A DNA stretch of 64,000 nucleotides from Hemileia vastatrix (Eukaryota > Basidiomycota > Pucciniomycetes > Pucciniales > Zaghouaniaceae), in NCBI GenBank assembly GCA_030280995.1, contig JASXTE010000001.1:32235700-32299699 (forward strand). Direction: 5' to 3'. Shown here piece after piece: positions 31,301 to 43,619 of this stretch (position 1 is its first letter; every line of letters starts with the position of its first letter). Made by a program: the position numbers and the translations under genes. Below the pieces are notes generated by a model. That model was not told where the DNA came from. It was given only the letters and a program-made list of their open reading frames with translations, and searched no databases.

Positions 31301-34253
31301 CATTAGATGAAAATATCTTTAAGTTGTGACTTGGATAATATTCCTGGAAGCTTGAAAAAGAAACCTTACCCAGCATCTCCTGAAAAAAGGAAAGATATTG
31401 AAGACAATATAAAAATGTTGTTGGAAATGGGTATTGTTTAAAAAGTAGACACAACAACTAAGTATTGTGTTATTTCACTAATATTAATCTCTTATGAGAA
31501 AGATAAGGCAAGATGATGTGGTGATTTTAGAGCTCTGAATACATACACTGTAGATGATATTTACCCTCTACCAAGGATAGCTTCTATCCATGCTACTTTA
31601 CAAGGAGCAAAATATATTTCATGTCTGGATGGAAACAAAGGTTACCGCCAGATTCCTGTGGAAAAGAGTTCTCAAAATTACTTATTAATAACAACACATA
31701 TGGGAATATATAAGTATGTGAGAATAGCATTTGGCCCAAAGAATGCACCTTCAGTCTTCCAAAAATTGATGGATAGTGTCTTTCATCAAGAAATGGTTGA
31801 AGTATAGCTTTTGGTTTATATTGATGACATCATAATGTTTTCAAAAACATATGATGAATATTTAAATCACCTGAAGAGATTCTTTCAAAAGATGGATGAA
31901 ATTAATATGAAAATTGCATTAAAGAAATGTAAGTTTGGATTTCAATCCTTGAAAGTACTTGGACATGTTGTATCTGGATTACAAGTTTGTGTTGACCAGA
32001 ATAAGGTGGCAGCAATTAACTACACTGGTATACCTAAAAAATGTAAAAGATGTTCAAAGTTTTTTGGGTATGTGTGGATATTATAGACAGTATAATAAAA
32101 AACTACCAATCCATTGCAGCTCCTTTAACAACACTAATCAGGAAAAATGAGGCTTTCATTTGGAATAATGAAAGATAACAAAACTTTAATAAATTAAAGG
32201 TGTGTTTAATGTCAGCCCCAATATTGGGACTTCAAGATTTCACTCTGCCTTTTATCTTGTACACTGGTGCAAGCTTCACAGGGTTAGGTGCTGCTTTACA
32301 GCAAAAACAGGTAATAAATGGAAAATTATCTAAATTAGTTATCTGTTATATATCCAGAACCTTAAGAAAGACATAATTAAGGTATGGTGCTACACAACTG
32401 GAATTTTTAACGTGGTGTAGGACTTGGAGAAACTTCATTACTATCTGGAAGACCAGAAGTTTGAACAAATAACAGATTTCAGTGCAGTAAAATCATTGCT
32501 AAACATGAAAACACCTAATAGGCACATGTTTAGATGGCAACTAGCTGTACAAGATTACAGAGGAAGAATGACAATCACTCATAGAGCAGGAAAATTGCAT
32601 TTTAATGTGGATTTATTATCCAGAAGTCCTTTGCCAAATGATACTGACAACCCATCTTATGTACCTGAAAATGAGGTTATACATATATTTGGGATTTATA
32701 TAGTGGATTTAGAGGAGGAGTTTATGTAAAATATATTAGAAAATTATTTATCTGATAAATATTTGACTAAACTATCTACCATTCTGAATGATCCAACTAA
32801 TGCCTCCATGAGTGCACTAATTAAAACCTTACCTCCAAAGTATAGAAATGCATTGGAAAAAGTAAACTATCAATTGAAGATGGATATATATATTACAGGA
32901 AAAAGCTAAGTAATGTAATAGTAATACCACCTTCTATGAAAGAGTTAATGTTGAGTACTTTTCATGATGACATCTTATCTGTTCACTTTGATTTTAACAA
33001 AACATTAACCAGAGTTAAAAATATATCCTGGTGGATAAACATGAAAGAAGATGTACAAAAATACATTGAAACATGTGATTCTTGTCAGAAATCTAAAAGA
33101 TAAACTGGGAAGAGAGCTGGGTTGTTACAACAAATAGAGCATCCAAAAGCTCCATGGGAAATTATAAGCATGGATTTTGTCACTGGCTTGCCATTAGCAG
33201 GAAAAGAAAGTTTCAATTCTTTCTGGGTAATTGTGGATAGATTAACCAAAATGTGTAAATTTATTCCTACCCATAAAGAGGTATCTGCAAAAGACTTGGC
33301 ATTACTATGGTGGACTCAAACAATGAATACTGCTAGGTTCCCCAAAGCCATAACATCTGACAGAGACCCTAAGTTTACTTCAGAGTTCTGGAAATATTTG
33401 ATTGAAGTATCAGGTTGCCAATTGAAATTGTCTACAGCACACCATCCACAAAATGATGGCTTAGCTGAAAGAATGATACAAACTCTTGAAGACATGATCA
33501 GAAGATTTTGTGCCTTTGGATTAGAATACAAAGACAATGAGAAATTCACACATGACTGGGTAACATTAACTACTGGACTTGAATTTGCTTATAACAGCAC
33601 AACTCATTCTTTAACAGAGAAGAAACAATTTGAACTCTGGCTGCAATACATACCAAATACCCCAGTAAAACATTTAAATAAATTACCAAGGTTAGATATA
33701 CACCCTGGTACTAAATCATTTATTCATATGCAACAAATGTGTAGAAAACATGAAGAAGAATGCATTCAAAAAGTATTTGAATATGAAAAGAAAAGGTGGG
33801 ATAAATCTCATAAAAAAATTTGAATTCAAAAAAAAAGATGAAGTCCTAATTTCAACACTACATTTTAATTTAAAAGGTAATGTTAAATTAAAGTATCCCT
33901 TTGTAGGACCTTTTTTAGTAAGCAAAATGGTTGGTTATAATGCAGTGGAAGTCATATTATATGCCCCATATGATAGGAAACATCCAGTTTTCCCTATCTC
34001 ATTATTGAAACCTTACCATGAAAATGATCCTGACATATTTCAAAATAGAAGGGGAAGGCCTAAAAAGCAACCTGAAGAAATTGTGGAAAAAGCAGAAATT
34101 GAAAAAATAATCAAGAAAAGAATCCTTACTAAGAAAAAAGGAACTGTGTATTTATAAAGATTTAAGGGGAAATCAAATGAATTTGATAAATGGTTACCTG
34201 AAAAAGAAATTTCAAATTTATCCTCTCTTCTTAAAAAATTTAAACAGAAATAA
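28369..34253 (+). pseudogene. gag-pol: Gag-Pol of element D, multiply broken
   Basis: Collinear with B: overlapping N-terminal frame 28369-28854, capsid region near 29790-30200, zinc knuckle with CYKCNE near 30428 (its second half disturbed), protease with LDTGAAGSVVS (near 30760), RT with VYIDDIIM (near 31820), RNase H (TGAS in place of TDAS near 32260), integrase core with MDFVTGL, TSDRDPKF and GLAERMIQ (33170-33490), then the AT-hook core RRGRPKK and chromodomain remains up to 34253. Many stops (for example 31303, 31438, 31806, 32176 and 32374) and frameshifts near 33820 leave no working product. Confidence 0.92.
28469..28930 (+). pseudogene. ORF0 relic of element D
   Basis: Follows an intron-like segment at 28411-28468 (donor GTGAGT, acceptor GGTACAG, 58 nt as in B). 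The frame matches ORF0 of B almost throughout (SLEEREKL, STLMNTLTI, KWKWDWYAQN, SHPYRGKPRRGRGNG, ending HW-stop) but has three internal stops, and the start ATG is changed to GTA. Conservation of the protein despite decay shows that ORF0 was coding in the common ancestor of B and D. Confidence 0.75.
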
Positions 34254-34420
34254 ATTTCTGTTCAACCATCTGAGGGGTTAAAAACCAGTATTCATATTAT
34301 TTTATTATTTTTTATTCCTTTAAAGAGTAATCTTTAATTCTACAGAATTATTCTGAATACCTGAAAAATTACAAATAAATAAATAAAATGTATAACTTAT
34401 CATTTTTTTATTGTTTTTTT

Positions 34421-34431
34421 GGGTGGGTGAG
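34421..34431 (+). other. Polypurine tract of element D
   Basis: GGGTGGGTGAG directly precedes TGTCAG of the 3' LTR, after a T-rich run. The equivalent in B is GGGTGGGCGAG at 56146-56156. Confidence 0.75.
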
Positions 34432-35925
34432 TGTCAGCGTGTATATCCCCAGGACTTAGTTAAAAGTACTTATAAGTTATGTTTAACACATGAATTATAC
34501 ATGGGAACAATAAATGACAATACACAAACAGTATACATAAGTAAAATTATGATAATACACAAAAAATGCCATTATAAAACCTTATATACACGCATATATC
34601 CACCTTTTATAAGTCTTATGTACTTAATATTATGTTGGAATATGTTAAGGTAGCCTTAAGAACCTTAATTAGAAGGCTACATAATTTTTAAGTATACTTA
34701 AAGTGGTTATTTTCATTGTTTTATGCAAAAAACAAGAAATGCGCTTTATTTCACTTAAAATTTGATTATATGTGCTATAAATTTAAGAATATTAAAAATG
34801 CGCTTTTACAGTTCAATTTGTCTCATTTAGGACTATTGATTTGGCTATTTAAATGCATAAAAATAACACTTTTCAAATTTGATGTTTTTTATGCCAGAAA
34901 TGGCTTCTGTGTACTGGCCACATACTGCCTGCATTTTTCCCGTGTGAATAGCTTCATTTTTAGCAAAGTTAGCTTTTTCACACTATAATTACCCCACATT
35001 CTACGCCCACTGTGGGGAAACACACTAAAATAGGCAACAGGTGCTTATTTAGTGTCCTAGCTTAATTAATAATGCATTGACCCTCTTTATATGTACTAAT
35101 TTCATTAATAACCTCACTCTTGGCGCCTTATTTAACTACCATGCTTAAATTCCCCTAAAATTAGTCAAGGATTTACCCATGCTAGCTCCTGCCAAGGACT
35201 GCATGTAGTTACCCCACATCTCATGCCCTTTTTTGGGTTTCTAGGTGGTTTCTTGGTCAATTTTGGTCATTTTTTGAATGGGAAGTTCACGTAGTATAAT
35301 GTAAGGTTTAGACCCATCATTTCTACAGTGAATACCCCTTATTATTGAGCTCTTATTAACCTTAATTTTCCCTTTTTAGTCTTTAATATTGATGTATAAT
35401 ATGCATATACTCTCTTTTTCACTTATTCTTTAATTTTGATGGATTTTCCCTATTATTCCAGGATTTTGGTGGTAGTTTCTTTTCTAATTATCTTATGGGT
35501 CACTAGGGATGTTGATGGACATGTCTATTAGTTGGATGGAGGCATCATTAACTGTGTTTTGGACTGGTAAATCAAGGGATTCATTGGGGAACTCAAGGTG
35601 TTTAAAAGGAGGAGGTTTTGGGTCTTGTTTTCTACATTCTTTATAATTACAATTTAAACATATAACCAATACAATTAAAAAACATATCAATAGTATTTAT
35701 AAAGTGTTTGAATAGTATCTGAATTTATTAAATCTATTTTTCTACCATCTATAAAGATTGTAAGCCATATATAATTAGTGAGATTAGAATTAATGAGACC
35801 CTTATATTGAGTTATAGTTTTCTTATTGGATTTGTACTACAGTATTCATATAGGACCATTAAAATCTTCTAGGCAACTGACCATTCAAGCTAGTTGACGT
35901 ATTTTTACTTGACCTCAGCCTGAAA
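34432..35925 (+). repeat. 3' LTR of element D
   Basis: Starts TGTCAGCGTGTATATCC and ends CCTGAAA (mutated from CCTGACA), then AGTAT of the target duplication. Same length as the 5' LTR. Confidence 0.92.
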
Positions 35926-36227
35926 AGTATTATTTCCTTCTCTGGTGTGGATTTGCAACCTACATCAAGTATCATTTCTTTCTCGGGTGTGGACATTGGT
36001 CTACAATTCAGTTCTTTGGTTTGGAAGTCTGTCTGGAGACTACTTTCTTGGCTTATCAGACAGTCAATTGTATTGGAAAATGGGCTTTAAACAACAGGAA
36101 CCAATTTACTGTAGCAGGTAAATCTCACTTATATTTTTCTAAAGGGACAGGGGATTTTCTCTCTGTTTTTTCTCTAACTCCATTGGTCAAGGCCTATAGC
36201 TAGTACTATAGGATTTTCTACACCGGA
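35926..36227. repeat. Short degenerate repeats flanking element D
   Basis: Words like TTCTCTGGTGTGGATTTGCA followed by ACATCAAGTAT recur at 35937-36000 and left of D at 5097-5129, so D landed in a region of roughly 45-bp repeats. A 60-codon frame at 36021-36203 has no recognisable content. Confidence 0.45.
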
Positions 36228-36256
36228 TCCGAAATTATTAATTGTGGAAGATTCTT

Positions 36257-36288
36257 ATCCACTAGCCCTGGGGCTAGTGGATAAGGAA
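36257..36288. repeat. Perfect 15-bp-arm palindrome in the H2 end
   Basis: CTTATCCACTAGCCC and its exact complement around a TG centre. The right end of H2 (near 42609-42640) has a partly eroded copy. Confidence 0.75.
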
Positions 36289-36459
36289 TGCATGATAATA
36301 CATTATCCCGCTTCTTATACCCCAATTTCCATTCCTAATTACTGATTTCAGACGCATCACATCCATGAGCAATTCACATGGTTTCAAATCATTTATCCTA
36401 ACCTTATGCCTCTGGAGCATTACAAACCTACATCTCTGTTATTAAGCCCTCAAATAAAA

Positions 36460-36986
36460 ATTTTATCTTCACACCTCACTCAAAGTTTGGTCCAAGTCAC
36501 CCTCACCACTCGTAAATTTGTCTAAGTCACTCACAACACTCAAACATTTGTCTGAGTCACCCTCACCATTTTTAAATTTGTCCAAGTCACTCACAACACT
36601 CAAACATTTTTCAAGTCACTTGCACCACTTGAAAATGTGCCTAAGTCACTTGCAACAGTCAAAAATCTGTGTGATTCACTCTCACCACTTGGAAATGTGT
36701 CTAAGTCACTTTCAACACTCAAAAATTTGTGTGATTCACTGTCACCACTTGAAAATTTGTCTAAGTTGATTGAAACACTTAAAAATTTGCATAAGTCACT
36801 TTTACCACTTGAAAAATTGGCTAAGCCCATATTTTTTAAATTTTCTTGGAGGAAGTTTCCACTGAGAAAACAAAGGAGATGAAAGGCCAATGAGAGATAG
36901 GTGTATGAACTCCAGCAGAAATGAAAGTAAAAAAAAATGTTGTTGAGAGTTGGGGGTGAGTGTAGATGAGCAAACAGACTTGACAA
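36460..36986 (-). pseudogene. Acidic 20-residue tandem-repeat protein, frameshifted
   Basis: DNA from about 36478 to 36828 is a 30-bp tandem array (about eleven units). On the minus strand it reads as alternating 10-residue units such as SDLDKFSSGD, SESHKFLSVE, that is, an acidic Ser-rich 20-residue protein repeat. The upstream part from ATG 36986 is hydrophobic (possible signal or membrane start), then the repeats begin. A small indel near 36605 shifts the frame; the downstream units (SDLDKFTSGEGDLDQ) continue in another frame to a stop near 36460. Multiples of 30 keep the frame, as expected of coding repeats. Function unknown; it may be a captured host gene or an H2 accessory gene. Confidence 0.4.
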
Positions 36987-37289
36987 GGTAAGGAAGAATA
37001 GATGGCCAAGTTGTGGTTATGAAAAATTAAGTAGAAAAATGTCAGATAAGAGGTGAACATTGACATGTAAAGTGTCTAATAACCCAATTATTAGCAAAAA
37101 ATAATTGTGGAAGATAATGGGGGTATATGGATTTTTATCTGCAATTAATTTAATTGCTGATACCTGAACATTGATACCCCCTATTATTTCAAAAAATCAT
37201 TACATAAACCAAAGGAGGACAAATATTGTTCATGATCTCAGATACAGTCTCAAATCAACTCTCAATATTCCCCCTTCAAACTTCACATA

Positions 37290-38105
37290 ACTATTTTTTC
37301 TTCTTCAAATTCCTTCATCAAACTTTATCAACTCATCTCTGATCATACTATCTTTCAAAAAGAGTTGTTGTAACAACAGCCTGATCCTGCCAGTCAAATT
37401 TATGTTGCACTATGTCAATTTGGATCAAATTGAAAAGATGCTTCTATAAGATTTTTGGAAAATATCTATACCATAGGATATGGTACTGTGGTAGTATACA
37501 CAAAGCACTATACGATTTTAATCCTCTCCCTCAAGTCTCAAAAACTTGCCTGGCCAACTTCAGAACAGTGACTTGAATTCTCTTAATAAATGCAAGCTGA
37601 AGATTTCCCTGGCTGAAATGGTTCTGTTGATGGTAAAACTATACCATTTAGTTAAAAGCCTTCTCATGATGGAAAACATTATTTTAATCAGAAAAAAGTT
37701 TTTATCAATTTTTTCTCCAATTTCTCATGAATCATAAACTGAAATTTTATCCTGTATCTACATACTGTATTGTTGTTAAAAATGGGTGTTATGTCAATAA
37801 AAATATATTGGTTTTCATAGTAGCTTCCCTGGCTCATTTAAAGGCTCTTCTGTGTTCCAAAGAATGAGAATTTCTCAAAATCCTGACTTAACTTTAATGA
37901 ATACCAGTACCTCCTTTCAGACTCAGCATATGCAAGTGGAAAGTACATTATACCTGCATTCCAAGGTTTAAATTTAGAAAATGACCCAAAAACAATCTTT
38001 AATTATCATGTTGCACAATCAAGAGTACAATATTGAGAATGCTATTGGGATTTTAAGGGGAAATTTTCCTGTCTCTGGGAAGCTTAGAATCCAATTTCAA
38101 AAAAA
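37290..38105 (+). pseudogene. PIF/Harbinger-type transposase relic in H2
   Basis: Translates in pieces with stops and frameshifts. The middle block VDGKTIPFS...KPSHDGKHYFN matches VDGTAIPLSQKP of H1 (first Asp). The later block LLSDSAYASGKYIIPAFQG holds the second Asp, and FNYHVAQSRVQYENAIGIL-like sequence (after a frame correction) holds the Glu, all typical of the Harbinger DDE domain. Upstream similarity to H1 begins near 37290 (CAATTTGGATCAAATTG, GATATGGTACTGTGG). More complete than the H1 copy but clearly dead. Confidence 0.7.
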
Positions 38106-38147
38106 ATTTGAAATCAAAAAAGCAAATATTTGAATAATGACTTGTAT

Positions 38148-38396
38148 CACTATGCAATACAGGGGGTGGACTTGCTAGCAAGTGACCAACCTGAACTCAG
38201 ATGGAACTCAGACTGAACTCATACTGAACCCATAGTGAACTCTAGTTAAATGTCCACCTAAACTTTTCTTCTTAGTGGTGTTTATCTCTGATTGTATGGC
38301 TCCTTTGTCAATAGATCAATGTGTATTAAATCTGTGATGAGTTTTGGTCCAAAGTTGCAGATTTTCTAGCAATTCTGCCCCCCATATTGTGTGGTT
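38148..38396. mobile_element. MITE M2, CACTA-like, 249 bp
   Basis: Left end CACTATGCAATACAGGGGGT followed by GGACTTGCTAGCAAGT; right end mirrors it with mutations (TGCCCCCCATATTGTGTGGTT). Flanks TAT/TGT agree at two of three bases. Sits right after the transposase relic of H2. Non-coding. Confidence 0.82.
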
Positions 38397-38399
38397 TGT

Positions 38400-40646
38400 G
38401 ATGCTAAATAATATCCTAGCTGATTTAAAGTATGAGTGATACAATCTTTATGAAGAAGAGGATCCTGAACCCACACCAGCATTCCCCCCTTTATTTACAA
38501 AACTTACTTTCCACTGGGATATGCTCCATCATTATTCAAATAACACTCCAAAGTTTCTCAACAAAACCATTTTAATTTTTTAATATGCTAAAAATGATAC
38601 ATTTTTATGTTTAATTCACTTGGAAAGGTTATTTTTTTGAATATTGACTATAATTTTTAATTTTCTGTTAAAGACTCTTTTTTCAATTCTCCTTGTTTTC
38701 CTTCATCAAATCAACATAGATTTTCATATTAAGGGGTCTCAATCATTATTAAAAATTCCTAGCCTGTTTAATTTGAAAAATGCCACACAAAAAGGCTAGG
38801 AAACATGGCATTTTGGTACTTGGGTTCTCAAAGATGGGTTCAAATAATTCTTTCTTTTTTACAACTCTCTCAACCACAATTCAGCCCATCAATACCCACA
38901 TCCTCCAAATAAACTTTGAATACCTTCCTTACATCCAAGCCCAAACACTCCACCTCAAATATCTTCTCTCTCAGTTTTTTTCTAAATCAGATTTTTCCCC
39001 CTCACACCACAGTAAATCTATAATTTTTTATTCATTTATTTATAAAAAAATAGAATTAAGATCCAAAACTTTCTTAACCTCATAAAATAATAATGAGTTT
39101 TATTTAGATCATTTTCCTTACTCTCCTTAATTCAAAGAACTAACTGCATACTCTGAAATTTATCTTTATGATCCCATTGTAGTAAACTTAAACTAATTTC
39201 CTTATGATTTTTTTTATATGTTGCTTATTTATTTGCCATGTATAAACTATGAACAAGGCTCATAAAATCAAAAAAATTTCAAGTAAGAAGCTAAAAATAA
39301 AATACTAGAAGATAAAGAATCAACCCCTCCTTGAAATAGATAGAATAATAAGGCTTCTGTTAATTTTTGTGACAACTTAATCAACATCAAAGGCTGTTTT
39401 TTCTGCTTATGGGGAGATTTTTAATAAACATGAAGAAGATTTTTTTATTTTATTTAATAAATTTTTTAAAATAAACAGTTTCTTCCATTACTTAGTTATA
39501 TTCAAATAACTATTAGTTTATTTTTTTCTGCATTTCTTCTTAATATCAACGTGAAATTCTTTCACAAATTCTTGTATATGTTTCTTTAGATATTTTTTTG
39601 TCTAACTAAACTACTGATATCTAATAATCCAGAACCTGATCCCTCAATCATACTTTCAATCTTTCTATTAATTAGGTTTATTAATTTGTCTTTGTCTTTG
39701 ATTTATCACTCTAATACTTTTTTTTCAAATACTATCTTCATCATAAGATTTTTTTCTTGGTGCAGATCACCAAATTTTTTTTAAGTTAGAAAATTTTATA
39801 TGAATTTTCTTTTAAATATCCTCCCTTTCTACTTATGTTGAAAGGGGTTGTGGATCACAAATTATTTTCTAATTCAAAAAAATTGCAATATCTTCCCCTG
39901 TGTTTTATTGAAGTACAGGCCTAGATTGCCAAATTTCACGTTTATTCCATCAATTAACATGTAAAAAAGGCATATATAATACTAAAAGAACCTAAATTAA
40001 TGCATATTCAAGTAAAAAGGTGAGTGGAAATTATCTTTGAACCAATTCAATGATACCCAACCAAAGTGTATACATGAACCTCATGAGGAAAAGAATGTCC
40101 CCATGATTTCTATCATTTTACACACAGCCTGATGGCTCATTAATTTAAGTAAGTGGAGTACCATATATGAATTTTTGAATGTTAATTCATGTAATAAAAT
40201 TAAAACTTGAAAACCTATATTAGAACTCATAATTTTGTTGGCTGCCTAATGTTTAATTTTTTACATAACTTTGGTTTCTAACCATATTAATACAATTGAA
40301 CAACTCTATATTTTCAGTAATTTTTATCTAAAAAATTCAAAAAAAACTAATTCAAATGAAAAAAATAAATTGGATAAAATATACCTGAAATATTTCAAGG
40401 GGTCCCCAAAAAATTTAGTAAAAGCTTCCAGAAAAGTTACTAAAATTTCTAAAGAAAAAACCTTCAAAATTTTCCAAAAAAGTTTCCCAAAGTTGCCCTG
40501 AAATTCTGCTAAAAAGTGTCCTAAAATTTCCTAGAAAAGAAGAAAAATTTTCAAAATAAAGTGACCAGGAAACTCTATAAGATTTCAAAAAAAACAGCAG
40601 AAAATCATTTTAAGATGCTTTGGAAACATTTCCAAATATCAAAGAT
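38400..40646. other. AT-rich interior of H2, no gene
   Basis: No supported gene. 38440-38590 is repeated in inverted orientation at 42040-42160 (shared ATCTTTATGAAGAAGAGGAT). 39840-40150 is a diverged copy of H1 24500-24890. 38780-39085 is open for 101 codons, but its composition is that of AT-rich non-coding DNA. Confidence 0.5.
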
Positions 40647-41037
40647 ATTAACTGGGCAAAGAGCTGGATTAATGAAACATATTTAATCTCCTGATGCACT
40701 ATGGTAAATTATAAACATGGACTTTGTAACAGGACTACCCATTTCTGGGAAAGACATCTGTAACTCTTGCTGTGTTATTGTGTACAGATTTACAAAAATG
40801 TGTAAATTTATTCCTGCTCAAAAAGATGCTTCCACTAAGCAATTTGTCTTCTTGTGGTGCTTTCATATGTTTTTGACTTCTGTTTTCTCAAAGGCCATAG
40901 TCTCAGACAGAGACCCTAAATTTACTTCAGAATTTTGGATGTCTCTGATGGATGTTTGTGGCTTTGATCTAAAGATTTTTACTTCCCATCCTCCTCAAAC
41001 TTATGGATTAACTGAGAGAATGATTAAGACTTTAGAA
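40647..41037 (+). pseudogene. pol: Stray integrase fragment of a Ty3 element
   Basis: About 390 bp matching the integrase core of A/C: remains of the TGKRAGLM motif, then MDFVTGLPISGKD (first Asp), VSDRDPKFTSEFW (second Asp) and TERMIKTLE (Glu in place). It starts and stops abruptly without LTR or PPT and runs directly into H1-like DNA at 41037. Probably a fragment captured or left by recombination. Confidence 0.85.
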
Positions 41038-42020
41038 AAATTTAAATTGGGAAACAAAGGCTCAGATTTAACAGTCAATATCTCAGAAACCACTGAACCA
41101 AATTCAAATCTGCCTGTGGGAAATAAAATGTAGCCTTCAGGAGATTCTTCCCTAAAAATAACATTAGATGCAAAAAATCAAAGCCCTAATTACTAGTCTC
41201 AATTTCAAAATTTTACAAAAACTTGAAAAATGGTAATGGATATGAGAAAAAAACAAGTTGATTAAGTTCACTGTTATCCAGATAAGAATCATACATATAT
41301 TTAAGTATTAAATCTTTATAGAATGAATGAAATATCATATAGGCATGAAAAAAGGAAATGAAACATACCTTGATTGCTAAGTAGGAAAAATAGAGTGAGA
41401 AAGATTGATGTTGGAATTGTGGGAAAATTGAATATGGAGTAAGTGAAATGGGTAAAGAATGAGAAATGTATGTGTTTTAATGACATGGAACAAAAAAAAG
41501 TGATAGGGAAAGGGGGGATAATGGCCATTCTAAGAGGGATGAAGAGTGAGGTGATGGAGCTAAAAAAGAAAGTTAAGAGGGAGAGAAAAAAATATTAATT
41601 TTACCATAAAAATCAAAAATAACCACTTGCAAAAGAAGTTAGATGCAAAAATAAAAATAAAAAAAACAGAAAAAAAACAAAAAAACCATAATTAGCAATC
41701 AAAAAATCAAAAAATGAATAAAATGACTTACCTGGAGAGATGAGATGAGAAAATAAATAAAACCAAATTGTTTGAGGGATGTTTAAGGAGAGGAGGATGG
41801 GATATGAGGGATGAATGAAAAAAAGAAACAGTGAAAAATTATGTGATTGCAGAAAATATGCAATTTCATGTTGAGCTGGTGAATGAAAACAAATGAGAAA
41901 TCCAAAAAGGAGACATTCAGCATAAATTCAAAATAAAAATGAATATTCAAAAAACAAAAACACCAAATCAAGTGAATAAATCACAAAAGCTGAAATTCTG
42001 GAGAGTACGAAAGAAAAATT
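41037..42020. repeat. Copy of the H1 right interior lacking MITE M1
   Basis: Aligns with H1 25845-27090 in the same orientation (shared CTGTTATCCAGATAAGA, ATTGATGTTGGAATTGTGGG and others). At 41337-41339 the M1 target ATA is single, so this is an empty site. Minus-strand frames here and in H1 (about 26.4-27.5 kb) are Phe/Ser-rich translations of A-rich DNA, not genes. Confidence 0.85.
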
Positions 42021-42932
42021 AGAAGGTTTTTGTTTCAAAATGTTGGAGGGTGATTTGCATAATGACAGAGCATATGCTGGTGGAAAGAATTTTTTGTGAT
42101 TCAAGAGAGGGAAGATCTGGTGCAGTTTTTGGATCCTCTTCTTCATAAAGATCATTGAAAAAACATATAAGCTAAAGTGTCTTCCAAACCCAAGTTAGAA
42201 TCACAGTTAGAAGCTAATGTTAAAGTGATAGCATTCATAGCTGAGTGAAGTTACTTCCTAGTAGTGAGATTCTTTATTATTTTCAGTAGAAGTTTTAGGT
42301 AATTAGTGGGAAGTGGGAATTCACCACTAAATGAGCAGGTGGGGTGTGTATATAGAAAAAAAGTTTTTTTGTTTTCCACCAAAATTAAGTAGCATAGAGT
42401 AAAGAGACACTTAAAGATTAGAAAAAATGTTATGTGTTTGACACCAAAATCAAGAAGCATAGAGTGAAGAGACACAAAAAGATGGCATTGGAAATTATAT
42501 TTCATGTGACTTTCTTACAAATAAAGCATGGATGTGGTGAGTTTTGGATAAGGAATTAGAAATGGAAATTAGGGTATAAGAGGTGGGATAATGCATTATT
42601 GTGCAATGCTTATCCACTAGCCCTGGGGCTAGTGAAGAATAATTATCCGAAATTCATAATGTCTGATCTAAGAAAAAAAAATCCTGATCCCTAATTTCAG
42701 ATCCTTGAACATTGATACCCCCTAATGATCACATTAAAACATTTTTTTTAAATTTTAGTTTTTATGATCCCCCCTATACCTAAATCAAAAAATTACCTTA
42801 TGATGTTAATAGAAGTATTTTCTATAAGCCTAAAGGTCACCTAAATTATATCAAAAAACAATAACATGAGAAAAAAATTCAAAAAAAATTGATTTTTTCT
42901 ACCTGGTCACCAGCAGGCAGGTCCACCAGAAT

Positions 42933-43573
42933 TTTCAGAGAAGTCCTTTGGTCTCAGAGATAATTCCAGTGGTCCAACAGCGGTGAAGGTTAGGATAACT
43001 CAAGTTTTCAAGACTTTGTACTTATTTAATCTTTTATTTTTTTTTACTAAATTAAAAGGTAAATAATGTATTATTATTATTACTGTATAACTTAGAATAT
43101 TTATTTTTAAATAATAAGAAAATTTTAATAGTAGTAATGGTATTTGATTTGTATATAATATTTAATGTAATTAATGAATGGCAGGAAAAAATATGGTACA
43201 ACATACTACATAAAAGAATATAATGAGGAGAAATTCCCAAAATTAAATCTCAAATTAAAATATTATTAGAAAGAATGTACTGTACACAGTGTTTTCTGTA
43301 CATTTCAAGGGTAATAAAATATTTTATTTTTCTTTAATATTCAGTATTATGATTTTTCCATTACTTTCCTACTTTCATGAGGATTCAGTCAATGGGTAAG
43401 ATAATTTGAATAAATATAATTATATATTTAATTAATTTTAATTTTTAACTAATTGAAATATTATAAGTAATCATAAAGTAAATATAACTAATCATGTAAG
43501 GAGTAAAGGTGTAGCTCTACTCTAGTAAATAATTATAATTAGTTACTGGGTAGGGTTAGTAGCCCAGCTGACA
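42933..43573 (-). repeat. 3' LTR of element C
   Basis: 641 bp, ending GCTGACA just before the PPT complement. The first about 350 bp match 61621-62010 (GATAATTCCAG, GGTTAGGATAACT, TTATTATTATTACTGTATAACTTAGAATA). Confidence 0.8.
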
Positions 43574-43619
43574 CTCCCTCACTCCAAAAAAAAAACAATA
43601 AAAAAATGCTATGATTTTC

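Larger units (their letters stand above)
5130..35925 (+). mobile_element. Ty3-type LTR retrotransposon D, decayed and split by a 21-kb insertion
   Basis: LTRs of 1494 bp each (5130-6623 and 34432-35925) bound the element, flanked by the 5-bp duplication AGTAT (5125-5129 and 35926-35930). The PBS follows the left LTR; gag-pol remains and the polypurine tract precede the right LTR. Between the PBS and the leader lies the unrelated unit X (6653-27740). Without X the element is about 9.7 kb, the same plan and length as B (48036-57656), its close relative. Many stops and frameshifts make it inactive. Confidence 0.93.
36228..42721. mobile_element. H2: decayed Harbinger-like composite unit
   Basis: Left (36228-36340) and right (42560-42721) flanks are long imperfect inverted repeats sharing CACTAGCCC/GGGCTAGTG and ATTATCCCRCTTCTTATACC blocks. 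The right terminus ends CATTGATACCCCCT, like the AGGGGGTGTC terminus of H1; the outermost left end is missing. Inside: acidic-repeat ORF, transposase relic, MITE M2, H1-like DNA and a stray Pol fragment. Several rearrangements, including an inverted copy of 38440-38590 at 42040-42160, suggest more than one element collapsed together. Confidence 0.55.

Noticed and set aside
36478..36828. 30-bp repeats as CRISPR
   Set aside because: Units are contiguous without spacers; an in-frame protein repeat explains them.
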